64,000 nucleotides of DNA from DT-110 sp030148525 (GCA_965227445.1 OZ245751.1:4836001-4900000); one strand, 5' to 3'. Positions 19,517 to 28,853 are shown, numbered from the stretch's first letter. Notes: generated from the letters alone by a model not told the origin. Translations and numbers: made by a program.

Positions 19517-20698
19517 ATGAGAACCCTCCTTCTTTTTTCGTTCTTTTTGCTAATCCCCATCCTGCTTACTGCCCAGGTCGAAAACATCGATCGTCAGGAT
19601 GTTATCGTACCCGATATCCCCGGATATCAAACCCTGAAGTGCGATTTCCACTTGCACACTGTTTTCTCGGATGGGACCGTTTGGCCCACCGTCCGCGTAA
19701 CCGAAGCCTGGGAATACGGTTACGATGCCATCTCCATTACTGACCACATCGAAGGAAAACCTTACCGTAAATACGTACCCATCGACTACAACGCTCCCAA
19801 CGACATTGCCAAACAAGAAGGTGCCATCAAGGACATCATCGTGATCGGAGGCGTGGAGATCACCCGCAATATGCCTCCCGGCCACATGAACGCCATCTTT
19901 ATTGAAGATGCCAATAAGATTGTCACGGAGCGCATCAAGAATCGCTTTGCCCGCTTTAAGGAAAAGACATCCGACTACGCTTTTGTCGATTCCATCGACC
20001 GTAATCATCAGGATTATCTCCTTGCTCTGGAGGCAGTAAGAGAACAGGAAGGTTTTGTGTTTTGGAACCACCCTGGCCCTCCGGGTGCTTACGACAGCCT
20101 GACTCTTTACCAGGAGCACATTGACCTCTTCGAAAGTGGTCTTTTACACGGCGTGGAAGTGTCTGGTTGGGGTGCCTATTGGCCGGAAGCTTTTCAGTGG
20201 TGCCTCGACTACGATCTCACCCTGCTTAGCAACTCCGATTACCATTATCCGCACAGTATTTCCGGCAAATCATCCCGGTCGGATCGACGAAATAGTACGC
20301 TGGTATTTGCCGAGGATCGATCCGCCGAGTCGATCCGCGAAGCGCTGGTAGATAAGCGCACGGCCGTTTGGGTGAATGATCTGGTCGTAGGACGAAGGGA
20401 ACACCTGGAACCCCTCTTTTACAACGCTATAGAAGTAGCCAAACCACACTACATCGATAGCCGCCGCCGGAAATTTGTCAAAATCCATAATACCTCTGAT
20501 TTCTTGTTGGAGATCGAGTTCATCTCCGGCATGGCCGGTGCTTACTTCAACGACATGATTCTGAAACCACGCAGTTCTCAGATCCTGGTCTTTGAAACCG
20601 GCACTGACACCATCGAAGCAAAGGTGCGGAATTTCCACATCGCACCGAACGAACAACTACCGGTACAATTTACCATTCAAGTCGATGGTGCTAATTAA
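19517..20698 (+). CDS. Secreted PHP-domain phosphoesterase
   Basis: 393 residues with a signal peptide ending LLTAQ. The PHP metallo-phosphoesterase motifs are FHLHTVFSDG (His45, His47, Asp52), SITDHIEG, GGVEITR, the late FWNHPGPP and SNSDYHYP. PHP enzymes hydrolyse phosphoesters with a tri-metal site; the exported Bacteroidota versions are often labelled Sb-PDE-like phosphodiesterases. The C-terminal about 90 residues look like a beta-sandwich. It sits in its own unit between the SusC/SusD terminator and the oxidative-stress operon; a link to glycan use is not evident. Confidence 0.85.
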   Translation: MRTLLLFSFFLLIPILLTAQVENIDRQDVIVPDIPGYQTLKCDFHLHTVFSDGTVWPTVRVTEAWEYGYDAISITDHIEGKPYRKYVPIDYNAPNDIAKQEGAIKDIIVIGGVEITRNMPPGHMNAIFIEDANKIVTERIKNRFARFKEKTSDYAFVDSIDRNHQDYLLALEAVREQEGFVFWNHPGPPGAYDSLTLYQEHIDLFESGLLHGVEVSGWGAYWPEAFQWCLDYDLTLLSNSDYHYPHSISGKSSRSDRRNSTLVFAEDRSAESIREALVDKRTAVWVNDLVVGRREHLEPLFYNAIEVAKPHYIDSRRRKFVKIHNTSDFLLEIEFISGMAGAYFNDMILKPRSSQILVFETGTDTIEAKVRNFHIAPNEQLPVQFTIQVDGAN

Positions 20699-20714
20699 TC
20701 GGGCGGTTGGGCAA

Positions 20715-20834
20715 GAGCGTGTTTGGGATTTGTTTTTGATGGCGAAAATGTCTAGAATTTGGTTCTCACAAAGCCTTTTTTGAGCTTCGTAGCATGGCTA
20801 CGGGGCGAAAAAAGGCTGCAGTGAGGTTCAAATA
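20715..20834 (-). mobile_element. Truncated MITE-like element (copy of 35324-35484)
   Basis: These 120 bp are identical, in inverted orientation, to 35365-35484. They start with the terminal repeat GAGCGTGTTTGGGATTT at 20715 and stop abruptly at 20834, lacking the last 41 bp and the other terminal repeat. The rest of the 382-bp gap (20835-21080) shows no gene that I can support; short frames there have no family features. Confidence 0.8.
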
Positions 20835-21080
20835 TACCAGCTTCCGTCAAAGAACTGTCAAAACAATATGTTTCCGCAATTACCCAACCGTTCTGTTTTT
20901 GATGCTTTCGCAAAAAGAAAAAGAGCCCCTTTCCCCTGTGTCCAAATTAAGTTTTTGGGTTCGTAATATGCTGCAATTATTCGCGCGAACGCCTTTGTAA
21001 CGTAGAGGCCAGCTTGCTGAAATTCAAATCAACTAAGTGATATTTTCGCGGTTTCAAATGCTCACTAAACAAATAAATAC

Positions 21081-21719
21081 ATGGCTTTTATAGGAAAGAA
21101 ATTCCCGAACATCGACGTCAACGCGATGAACGAAATGGGAGATACGTTTACAGTGAATGTGCTGGAAAAAGCGGTTCGCGAAGGCAAAAAAGTATTACTG
21201 CTGTGGTATCCAAAGGATTTCACCTTTGTATGTCCTACCGAATTACACGCCTTTCAGGAAGCGCTGGGTGAATTCGAAAAGCGGAACACCATCGTCATCG
21301 GAGCTTCGTGTGACACACCCGAGGTACACTTTGCGTGGCTGAGTACGGCCAAAGACAATGGTGGCATCGAAGGAGTAACCTATGACCTCCTGGCTGACAG
21401 CAATCGCAATCTGGCCAGCACCCTCGGCATTTTGGATACTACCAACATCCGGGTGGACGAAGAAACGGGTGTCGAACTCCGCGATGGAGATAATGTAACC
21501 TACCGCGCGACCTACCTGATCGATGAAGAAGGTATCGTCTTTCACGAAGGCATTAACCACATGCCTCTTGGACGGAACGTAGCGGAATTCTTGCGCATCA
21601 TTGATGCGTACACGCATTATCAGGTAAAAGGTGAAGTATGCCCCGCAAATTGGGAAGAAGGCAAAGAGGCCATGGAAGAAAGCTCCAAAGGAGTAGCAGC
21701 TTACCTGAGCTCCAATTAA
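21081..21719 (+). CDS. 2-Cys peroxiredoxin (AhpC/Prx1 type)
   Basis: 212 residues reducing hydrogen peroxide and organic hydroperoxides. The peroxidatic motif FTFVCPTE has Cys51, and the resolving Cys187 is in GEVCPANW, so this is the typical dimeric 2-Cys class. The C-terminal tail after Cys187 is normal length. Next genes are a thioredoxin-like protein (18 bp away) and a small conserved protein, which form a likely operon in which the thioredoxin-like protein could reduce the peroxiredoxin. No signal peptide: cytosolic. Confidence 0.95.
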   Translation: MAFIGKKFPNIDVNAMNEMGDTFTVNVLEKAVREGKKVLLLWYPKDFTFVCPTELHAFQEALGEFEKRNTIVIGASCDTPEVHFAWLSTAKDNGGIEGVTYDLLADSNRNLASTLGILDTTNIRVDEETGVELRDGDNVTYRATYLIDEEGIVFHEGINHMPLGRNVAEFLRIIDAYTHYQVKGEVCPANWEEGKEAMEESSKGVAAYLSSN

Positions 21720-21737
21720 AAGTAACCTATCCAATTA

Positions 21738-22073
21738 ATGCACAAAAAATCAAATAGCATGATAACCGAACTTAATGCCGACAATCTCCGTGACATCGTG
21801 GAAAACGAAGAAACGGTGTTCGTACAATACTCCGCCGGATGGTGTGGTAACTGCCGCATTATGAAGCCAAAATTCAAGAAGCTGGCTTCCGAGCAGGAAG
21901 GAACCTCCTTCGTAGTGGTGGATGCGGAAAAATTTCCCGAATCCCGCAAGCTGGCAAAGGTCGATAACCTGCCCACATTTGCCGCCTTCCGAAATGGTAA
22001 ATTGGTAAACCAGGTACAGACCAATAAATTTGATGTGCTAAAAGAACTAATCCATGAGACTACCCATAATTAA
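21738..22073 (+). CDS. Thioredoxin-family protein
   Basis: 111 residues with one thioredoxin fold. The redox motif WCGNC (Cys36, Cys39) replaces the usual WCGPC, and the cis-proline segment is NLPTFAAF. A second possible start at 21759 (MITELN) would give 104 residues and is equally compatible. It is co-oriented with the peroxiredoxin 18 bp upstream and overlaps the following gene by 20 bp. It is probably the electron donor for that peroxiredoxin (inference). Confidence 0.92.
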   Translation: MHKKSNSMITELNADNLRDIVENEETVFVQYSAGWCGNCRIMKPKFKKLASEQEGTSFVVVDAEKFPESRKLAKVDNLPTFAAFRNGKLVNQVQTNKFDVLKELIHETTHN

Positions 22074-22314
22074 ACAGCTAATCGAATTTGTATCGGACAA
22101 CCGGGATGAGGATTACCTGGTCGAGACAATTGAAACGCTCGAAGCTATTTCCGAAGCAAAATCTATTAAAGATGAGGAGCTCGATGTAATCGGAGAATTG
22201 CTATCAAATCTCTACGGCGCCATTGAGGTCCAGAAAGAAATCGATGCTGGTAAACCGCAGCGCGAAGCCCTCAATGGCTTCATGCAGCGAGTACTAGGAG
22301 CCATCGATCAATAA
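22054..22314 (+). CDS. Small conserved protein, DUF6952-like
   Basis: 86 residues, helical and acidic (RLPIIKQLIEFVSDN, TIETLEAISEAKSIKDEELD, ELLSNLYGAIEVQKE). It overlaps the thioredoxin gene by 20 bp. It resembles the small protein found after peroxiredoxin/thioredoxin genes in many Bacteroidota (DUF6952 as I recall it; function unknown). The tight overlap argues for translational coupling and a role beside the redox pair. A terminator follows at 22348. Confidence 0.78.
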   Translation: MRLPIIKQLIEFVSDNRDEDYLVETIETLEAISEAKSIKDEELDVIGELLSNLYGAIEVQKEIDAGKPQREALNGFMQRVLGAIDQ

Positions 22315-22347
22315 TGCATTATAGTATTTAAAGCCTATACATCATTT

Positions 22348-22387
22348 GCGGTTTATGACTATCCGGTCGTAAACCGCACTTTTTTTT
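22348..22387 (+). terminator. Rho-independent terminator of the peroxiredoxin operon
   Basis: 12-bp stem GCGGTTTATGAC (22348-22359) with GTCGTAAACCGC (22366-22377), one T-G wobble, 6-nt loop, followed by ACTTTTTTTT. It lies 34 bp after the stop of the small DUF6952-like gene. Confidence 0.85.
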
Positions 22388-22502
22388 ACCCCCACATAAA
22401 CACCTCGTACTTCACCCCGCGACTATCCATGAACGCCCCGAATTTCGAGTATGCCTCATTTCCACCGAATTTGTCCTTAATGGCCTGCAATAAAGCCTGG
22501 AA
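22386..22502 (-). pseudogene. C-terminal gene relic (38 codons)
   Basis: On the minus strand a frame from 22502 to the TAA at 22388-22386 reads as a natural protein tail (FQALLQAIKDKFGGN at its start, VKYEVFMWG at its end), but it is closed upstream by an in-frame TAA (22505-22503) and has no start. The residues look like a real alpha/beta C-terminus rather than random translation. It is probably what remains of a deleted gene; I do not recognise the family. Confidence 0.4.
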
Positions 22503-22546
22503 TTACTATTTTGGTCACCCTGATTACGCTACAAAATAAGCATGCC

Positions 22547-24025
22547 ATGTCACTGAGAATCCTGCTCCTCCTCCTTTTTGGCGGAAGCCTGACCATCCTC
22601 ACCGCCCAACACGAAGATCAAACCTACTACCCGGTGGAAGATCCCCTGGTACAGGAAAAACTGGAACAATGGCAGGATATGAAATTCGGTCTGCTCATGC
22701 ACTGGGGCGCTTATTCCCAGTGGGGCATCGTGGAGTCCTGGTCAATCTGCCCGGAGGATTACGGTTGGTGCCAGCGCAAGAAAGAGGGTACCCCCGACAC
22801 CTACTTCGAATACGTGCAGGCCTACGAGAACCTGCAAACTACCTTCAACCCCACCCAATTCGCACCGGAGAAATGGGCCGCTGCAGCCAAAGATGCCGGC
22901 ATGAAATACCTGGTCTTCACCACCAAGCACCACGATGGGTTTTCCATGTTCGACACCAAGTATACCGACTATAAGGTGACCGACGAGAAGACGCCCTTCA
23001 GTAGTCACCCGCAGGCCAATATTACCGCCGAGCTCTTCGATGCCTTCCGGGCTGAGGGCCTGTGGGCCGGCGCTTATTTCTCCAAGCCCGACTGGCATAG
23101 CGACGACTACTGGTGGCCCTACTTCCCGCCCAAAGACCGCAATGTGAACTACGACCCCGAAGCCTATCCCGAGCGTTGGGAGCGCTTCGTGCAGTATACC
23201 CACAACCAGATCCTGGAACTGATGACCGACTACGGCAAGGTCGACATCCTCTGGCTCGACGGAGGCTGGGTGCAAAAATCCTCGAAAGACGATCTCCAGG
23301 CGTACTATCTTCGCCAGCTGGCCGGCCTGGAAACGGGTTTCCAGAAAAGCTCCATGGTAAACCAGGATATCCGCATGGATGAACTCGTGGAAAAAGCCCG
23401 CAAAAAGCAACCCGGACTCATCGTGGTGGACCGCGCCGTGGAAGGCCCCAACCAGAATTACCTCACCCCCGAAAATCGCGTACCCGAAGCCGCCCTCCCC
23501 TACCCCTGGGAAAGCTGCATCATTGCGGGCGGCGGCTGGTCGTACACGCCCAACGCCCAATACATGAGCGGCCACCAGGCTATCCATATGCTGATCGATA
23601 TCGTCTGCAAAGGCGGCAACCTGCTCTACAATATCGCGCCCGGCCCCGACGGCACCTGGCACGAGGATGCCTACGCCCTGCTCGCCGACATGGGCGACTG
23701 GATCGAGGTCAACGGAGAAGCCATCTACGGCACCCGTGCCATAGAGCCCTACGCCACCGGTAAGATCAGCTACACCCGCAAAAAAGACAGTAACACCATT
23801 TACGCCATTTACCGGGCCGATGAGACCGAAACCACCATGCCCGCCCTCATTCAGATCGACGATTTCGCCCCGGAAGTCGGCAGCGAAGTCTTCCTCCTGG
23901 GCCACGATAAACCACTGACCTGGACACCGAACGGGACGGGATTCACTATTTCTATACCCAGTGCCTTACGGCAAAATCCGCCCGGTAAGTATGCGCATGC
24001 TTTTAAGATTAAGGCTAAGATTTAG
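22547..24025 (+). CDS. Alpha-L-fucosidase, GH29
   Basis: 492 residues from ATG 22547, chosen over 22511 because it starts directly with a signal peptide (MSLRILLLLLFGG, cut after TAQ). GH29 features in order: MKFGLLMHWGAYSQWG, LVFTTKHHDGFSMFDTKYTDY, WAGAYFSKPDWHS, and DILWLDGGW, whose aspartate (about residue 238) is the expected nucleophile. A C-terminal beta-domain follows (about 400-492). It should release alpha-L-fucose from fucosylated or sulfated fucan-type glycans in the periplasm. A second, different GH29 follows 123 bp downstream. Confidence 0.93.
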   Translation: MSLRILLLLLFGGSLTILTAQHEDQTYYPVEDPLVQEKLEQWQDMKFGLLMHWGAYSQWGIVESWSICPEDYGWCQRKKEGTPDTYFEYVQAYENLQTTFNPTQFAPEKWAAAAKDAGMKYLVFTTKHHDGFSMFDTKYTDYKVTDEKTPFSSHPQANITAELFDAFRAEGLWAGAYFSKPDWHSDDYWWPYFPPKDRNVNYDPEAYPERWERFVQYTHNQILELMTDYGKVDILWLDGGWVQKSSKDDLQAYYLRQLAGLETGFQKSSMVNQDIRMDELVEKARKKQPGLIVVDRAVEGPNQNYLTPENRVPEAALPYPWESCIIAGGGWSYTPNAQYMSGHQAIHMLIDIVCKGGNLLYNIAPGPDGTWHEDAYALLADMGDWIEVNGEAIYGTRAIEPYATGKISYTRKKDSNTIYAIYRADETETTMPALIQIDDFAPEVGSEVFLLGHDKPLTWTPNGTGFTISIPSALRQNPPGKYAHAFKIKAKI

Positions 24026-24031
24026 GTTTTC

Positions 24032-24122
24032 GAAATCGGAAATCGGAAATCGGAAATAATTTTTAATTTTTAGTGTTTAATTTTTAATTAAATCCCGGCA
24101 GCCAAATAATTAAAAATTAAAC
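24032..24122. repeat. 7-bp tandem repeat plus AT-rich inverted repeat
   Basis: Three and a half copies of GAAATCG (24032-24057) come just after the fucosidase stop. Then perfect 16-bp arms at 24075-24090 (GTTTAATTTTTAATTA) and 24107-24122 flank a GC-rich loop. The hairpin could slow or end transcription between the two fucosidase genes, although it has no clean T-run after it. Confidence 0.6.
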
Positions 24123-24148
24123 ATTCAACATTAATAATTTCACCCCCG

Positions 24149-25459
24149 ATGCGTACCCTTATCATTGCCCTCCTCATCGCCCCAATTACATTAGTCGGTC
24201 AATCCACGAAAATGCAATGGTTCGAGGATGCCAGGCTGGGGATTTTCATCCACTGGGGATTGTATTCGGTGAATGGGATCAGTGAATCCTGGGCCTTCTT
24301 CAATAAATACATCGATCACGAAACATATATGAAGCAGGCCGGAGGCTTTACCGCCGCTAACTACGACCCCGATGAATGGGCCGATCTGATCGCCGGCAGC
24401 GGAGCACAGTACGCGGTGATCACCAGCAAGCACCACGAGGGGTTTGCGCTGTGGGATACCGACTACGGTGCCGTAAATGCCGTTGATTCCGCAGCGGCGG
24501 GCCGCGATGTGCTGACGCCCTTTGTGAAAGCCATAAGGGATCGGGATGTAAAGGTGGGTATGTATTACTCCCTGCCCGATTGGTCGTATCCCGACTATAC
24601 CCACTTCACCCGCACGGATCGCCGCTACGCGATCGCCGATGATCCCGCGCGGTGGGAGCGCTTTTTGGCGTACAGCCACGGTCAGATGCGGGAGTTGCGC
24701 GATCAATATAATCCTGACCTGTGGTGGTTCGACGGCGATTGGGAGCATTCCGCTGAGGAATGGCAGGTGGATCACATTAAGGCGTTCCTTTCGGAAAAAA
24801 ACAAGGACGTCATCTTCAATTCACGTCTGAACGGGCGAGGGGATTATGAGACGCCCGAGATCGGCATGCCCATCCTGCGTCCGCAAGCGCGATACTGGGA
24901 ACTCTGCATGACCATGAACGATTCCTGGGGCTACCAGTACAACGACGACCATTACAAAAGCCCGCAGCAGGTAATCGACATTTTCGTGGACTGTATCAGC
25001 AAGGGTGGCAACCTGCTGCTCGACATCGGTCCGAAGGGCGACGGTACCATTCCCAAAGAGCAGGTACACATCCTCCGGGAACTCGGCCAATGGACCAATA
25101 AACACCGGGAAGCCATCTACGGCACCCGCCGGGGCATTCCCTACGATCACTACTACGGTCCCACAGCCCTTTCCCCCGACAGCACGACCCTCTACCTCTA
25201 CGTACGCGATATCCCCAAAGACGGCAAGGTAGTCCTGAAAGGCGTAAAAAATAAAATCAACCGGGCCTACGTAGTGGGCGAAGCCAGCATCCTCGATTCG
25301 GAGAACTTCTGTTCGGTCTACTGGAGCGAATACCCGGGCCTCACCTACCTCGAACTCCCCGAGCGCGCGCTGGATAAGTACTACACGGTAATCGCAGTAT
25401 TGCTCGACGGACCCATCGAATTGTTCCGGGAAAAAACCGGCGCGATTGAAAGTAATTAA
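24149..25459 (+). CDS. Alpha-L-fucosidase, GH29 (second type)
   Basis: 436 residues with a signal peptide (MRTLIIALLIAPITLVGQ). GH29 motifs: ARLGIFIHWGLYSVNG, YAVITSKHHEGFALWDTDYG, VGMYYSLPDWSYPDY, and LWWFDGDWE with probable nucleophile Asp195. The late ISKGGNLLLDIGPKGDGTIP block is family typical. It is shorter than its neighbour and diverged from it, so the two probably differ in linkage preference (GH29 splits into broad and linkage-specific subfamilies). Together with the sulfatases in the window, they suggest fucose-containing sulfated glycans as one diet component. Confidence 0.93.
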   Translation: MRTLIIALLIAPITLVGQSTKMQWFEDARLGIFIHWGLYSVNGISESWAFFNKYIDHETYMKQAGGFTAANYDPDEWADLIAGSGAQYAVITSKHHEGFALWDTDYGAVNAVDSAAAGRDVLTPFVKAIRDRDVKVGMYYSLPDWSYPDYTHFTRTDRRYAIADDPARWERFLAYSHGQMRELRDQYNPDLWWFDGDWEHSAEEWQVDHIKAFLSEKNKDVIFNSRLNGRGDYETPEIGMPILRPQARYWELCMTMNDSWGYQYNDDHYKSPQQVIDIFVDCISKGGNLLLDIGPKGDGTIPKEQVHILRELGQWTNKHREAIYGTRRGIPYDHYYGPTALSPDSTTLYLYVRDIPKDGKVVLKGVKNKINRAYVVGEASILDSENFCSVYWSEYPGLTYLELPERALDKYYTVIAVLLDGPIELFREKTGAIESN

Positions 25460-25670
25460 TACAGGTATGAGGTGGTGCGCTGATCCTCTGGATCGCGCCT
25501 ACGGATGGTATATTTAAAAATGAATGCACAAGTAATTCAATCCTTCCTTTTTCTCTAAAACATTCGCAGTTGCAGTAGGTTTGGGGTAACCTATGACCTG
25601 TCTTTCCTACCCGTCGAAACCTGTATTATCCGCTGAAGTTTTGAGAATGTTGAATGCTAAATGATGAATC

Positions 25671-25733
25671 AGGTTTGAGGTTTGGGGTTTTAGGTAACCT
25701 CTGACCTAGCCTCACACCCCAAACCTCAAACCT
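25671..25733. repeat. Heptamer-built inverted repeat downstream of the regulator
   Basis: Perfect 18-bp arms AGGTTTGAGGTTTGGGGT (25671-25688) and its complement (25716-25733), each built from 7-bp TGAGGTT-like units. Upstream, 25646-25670 (ATGTTGAATGCTAAATG and beyond) is almost repeated at 45129-45153. The rest of the gap 25460-25744 holds no gene; 25474-25498 carries a GC-rich palindrome related in sequence to the ends of 59194-59525. Confidence 0.65.
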
Positions 25734-25744
25734 CACACCTGAAA

Positions 25745-28609
25745 CTAGTATTTGAGCATGAATTTCGACAGGTTCTGCCCCCGTTCCAGATCCAGTTTTT
25801 TGCGTAAGCGGTACCTGGCTACTTCCACTCCACGGGTGGAGATGCTGAGGAGCTGGGCGATCTCTTTGGTACTGAGGTTGAGCCGCAGGAAGGCACATAA
25901 TTTCTGATCATTGGGCGACAGATCCGGGTAATCGGCACGCAGACGGGTGAGGAAATCGCCGTGGACCGCCTCGAAGTGGTATTCGAATTGCTCCCAGTCT
26001 TCCTCCAGGCGAAGGGCACTGTCGATCTCGCGGACGATCTTATCCAGTGCCCGCTTGGTTTCCCGCTTTTCGCCCTTGGTCTTTACCTCGTTGAGTTCGC
26101 TCTTGATTGATTCGATGAATTCGTTCTTCACCACCAGGTTCATAGTGGAGGTAGCCAGTAGCTTATTGACGTGCTGTAATTCCTGATGCATGCGTTCCTC
26201 TTCCATTTCCAGGCGCTCCTTTTCGCGCTGGCGTTCGATTTCATTGAGTTTTTGTTGCTTGTGGGCCAGCTCCATTTGTTTATCGAGTTCCAGCTTTCGC
26301 TCTTTCTGCCGGTAGCGGAATCGCTGTAATCCCACGATCAACAGTAGAAGCAATATGCCCGTCAGTCCGTAAATGATTTTAGCACCCGTACTGCGGTAAA
26401 ATGGTGGGATCACCTGTAGCTTCAGAGTCTGGCTGCTGACAATTTCCCCGAGGTAGTTTCGTGACTGAGCCACGAATTCATAATCGCCATCCGGTAAATT
26501 AGTATACTCCTTAGTAGTGGCACTGGTCCAACTGCTGTATTCCTCATCAAACCCTTTCAGGAAATACCTAAACTGCTCATTATCCATATCATTGAATTGA
26601 AAGGACTCAATAGAAAAGGTCAGCACTTTATCTTGTGGGTTGATCCGCAGGGGTTGAATTTTTTCAGGCCTTTCGGCAAAAGGTTTCTGTTGGTAGAGTG
26701 TATCTCCCCGGGTAGAGCTATACACCTGACTTATGATCACGGGCTTTTCCACCTTCAGCGGATCCTCCAGCTCGGGAAAATACTGTATGAATCCCTCGTT
26801 GGCGGAAAACAAGATACCCTCATCCAATTGCATGGAACCGTGCAAAAGGTCATTATTCAGGTGATATCGCAATTGATAGAGGGAGGAAGGCACAAAGGCG
26901 TAATTTCCCGGACTGATCTGTTTAAAAAATCCGGCTGTTGTTTCGGAGAGTACATGGACATTATTCTTTTGGTCCTGTTCAAAAAAGTAGATGGGCTCCT
27001 TTCCCAGGATATCAGCGAAAGGTTTCGCCCAAAAGATGGTACCATCGCTCGGATTAATTTGATACAACCCATATCTAGTGGCCAGAAATAGGTCGTCCTC
27101 CACCCGGGTAAGAATAATTTGTTCTTTGATCGGCAAGTCGGAACCGGTCGATACATTAGTCACCTCCGCCTTGGTCAGATCCTCCGATAACTCCAGGCGA
27201 TAAAGGCCCCTGTAGTATTGTACGGCCCAGATCCGACCGCTCTGGTCCTCCTCAAAGAAGCGGGTAGATGCATCGAAGCCATCGATAGGCCCCACAGACT
27301 CCAATTGCTGCTGATCATTGATGCGAAAAACGTGCAGACCATTATAGGTTCCGGCAATGGCGTATTCGGGGCGTGAACGGAGCTGCACCACTTTCCACAA
27401 GCCGTTGGTGGCGGCCACCTGACGCGCAGTGCCATTTTCGAGTACAAATAATCCGCGGTGGTGACCGGCGTAATAGCGTCCCGCTACCTCCTGAATACTG
27501 TAAGCAGGGCCTTCCGTTCCTTCCAGGAATCGGCTTTGGCTGGCACCTTCGGCTCGGAAATAGATCCCATTGGAGGTAGTATAATACATCCCATCTCCGG
27601 TACTGATGGCCTCGTAGCCGCTTCCCTGAATATTCAGATCCTGGTTCAATAACCGCATGGGGGAGTTGATGTGAATTAATGCGATCCCGTTTTGCATACC
27701 TACCCATACATTGCCTGCATAATCCTGAAAAGTTCGCAAACAGGCATTTGATGCTAATCCTTCGGATACAGAAATGGTCTGCCAGGCATTGGTCTTGGGA
27801 TCGTACAGCAGTATTCCGGATCGCTGGGTCGCAATGACCAGCCGATTGTCTGATAATTGCATGACGTGATTCACATAGGTCCCACGTAGTTTTTGGATGA
27901 GATCGGGAAACACGGTTTTCGCTCCGAACGAATTGGTCCATTCGATCTGGCCCGAATTGTAAAAGAGCAGGTAGCCCCGTTCGTAGGGAATGACACCCGC
28001 CAGGATCTGTGACCGCTGATTCTGTGGATAGGAGGACACCAATTCACCTTCCGACAATTCCAATAGCAACCCATCGGTGCTTTGGGAAAAAAGCGTTCCT
28101 TCTGCCTGAAAGGAACGCTCTAGCCCGCCTTGGTAGGCCACTACCTCTATATGCTTCCCATCGAATACATAAATCGCCTGGAACGTACAGAAGTACACCT
28201 TGGAATGGATGAGGAACACATCCCATACTTCGTCGAAGTTCGTAGCCTTCTCGGGGATGCGGTCAACCAGGGATACATACTCCCAATCGCCGGTGAAATA
28301 GCCAAATTCTCCCTGAGAACCCACGTAAAGGCGATTCGTACGCTCGTCAAAAGCCAGTGAACGCTTCTTTTTTCCGGTTTTGTAATCGTGCCGTTTCCAG
28401 GCACTCCCATTGTAGGAAAGTACCCCCAGGTTGTTGGCCACAAATAGCGTCATATCCCGGTTCTGAACAAAATCAATATTCTGAATACCAGCCTGATACT
28501 CCGTCGGCGTGAAATTCTGAATGGGGTATTTACCGGGATTTGCCAGCAAAGTATTGGACAAAAGCCCCACAACGGGCAACAACAAAACGTACTGTATGAT
28601 GTGCGACAT
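25745..28609 (-). CDS. Membrane one-component regulator: propeller, Y_Y_Y, TM, LuxR-type HTH
   Basis: 954 residues. Signal peptide, then two-component-regulator-type beta-propeller repeats (about 30-610; NNLGVLSYNG, VWVGMQNGIALI), a Y_Y_Y domain (about 640-735, FRYFLKGFDEEYSSW), one transmembrane helix (about 745-765), a long coiled coil (ELDKQMELAHKQQKLNEIER on) and a C-terminal LuxR-like HTH (about 890-950, LNLSTKEIAQLLSISTRGVEVARYRLRKKL). There is no histidine kinase or receiver, so it looks like a sensor that binds DNA from the membrane. It is divergent from the glucan cluster (245 bp to the first start) and is its probable regulator, sensing oligosaccharides in the periplasm. Confidence 0.85.
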   Translation of the reverse strand: MSHIIQYVLLLPVVGLLSNTLLANPGKYPIQNFTPTEYQAGIQNIDFVQNRDMTLFVANNLGVLSYNGSAWKRHDYKTGKKKRSLAFDERTNRLYVGSQGEFGYFTGDWEYVSLVDRIPEKATNFDEVWDVFLIHSKVYFCTFQAIYVFDGKHIEVVAYQGGLERSFQAEGTLFSQSTDGLLLELSEGELVSSYPQNQRSQILAGVIPYERGYLLFYNSGQIEWTNSFGAKTVFPDLIQKLRGTYVNHVMQLSDNRLVIATQRSGILLYDPKTNAWQTISVSEGLASNACLRTFQDYAGNVWVGMQNGIALIHINSPMRLLNQDLNIQGSGYEAISTGDGMYYTTSNGIYFRAEGASQSRFLEGTEGPAYSIQEVAGRYYAGHHRGLFVLENGTARQVAATNGLWKVVQLRSRPEYAIAGTYNGLHVFRINDQQQLESVGPIDGFDASTRFFEEDQSGRIWAVQYYRGLYRLELSEDLTKAEVTNVSTGSDLPIKEQIILTRVEDDLFLATRYGLYQINPSDGTIFWAKPFADILGKEPIYFFEQDQKNNVHVLSETTAGFFKQISPGNYAFVPSSLYQLRYHLNNDLLHGSMQLDEGILFSANEGFIQYFPELEDPLKVEKPVIISQVYSSTRGDTLYQQKPFAERPEKIQPLRINPQDKVLTFSIESFQFNDMDNEQFRYFLKGFDEEYSSWTSATTKEYTNLPDGDYEFVAQSRNYLGEIVSSQTLKLQVIPPFYRSTGAKIIYGLTGILLLLLIVGLQRFRYRQKERKLELDKQMELAHKQQKLNEIERQREKERLEMEEERMHQELQHVNKLLATSTMNLVVKNEFIESIKSELNEVKTKGEKRETKRALDKIVREIDSALRLEEDWEQFEYHFEAVHGDFLTRLRADYPDLSPNDQKLCAFLRLNLSTKEIAQLLSISTRGVEVARYRLRKKLDLERGQNLSKFMLKY

Positions 28610-28853
28610 TTTAGACTTGTGCAGTTTTTTCGCAAGTAATATAGCTAATAATCAGGGCTTTATCACCGGATAAACCAAATAATGATGTAGTATATCTATA
28701 AATTGACGAAAGAATTGTGAAGTTTTAACAACCCACCTGATAATTAAAATAGCACCAGGATTTACTAATATAGCATGCATGATTTCAGACTAAATTAATC
28801 GCCCGCCAGGGTGTGTCTTTTGATATGCGCTCTTGCGCCAAAACCAGGGTTCT

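Noticed and set aside
20592..21000. Two short plus-strand frames between the PHP gene and the peroxiredoxin
   Set aside because: One overlaps the PHP gene end and the MITE copy, the other runs through MITE sequence and AT-rich spacer; no protein features.
22742..23905. 387-codon open frame on the minus strand inside the first fucosidase gene
   Set aside because: It is the antisense shadow of a well-supported GH29 gene; translation is Gly/Val-rich with no family motifs, and long antisense frames are common where codon use is biased.
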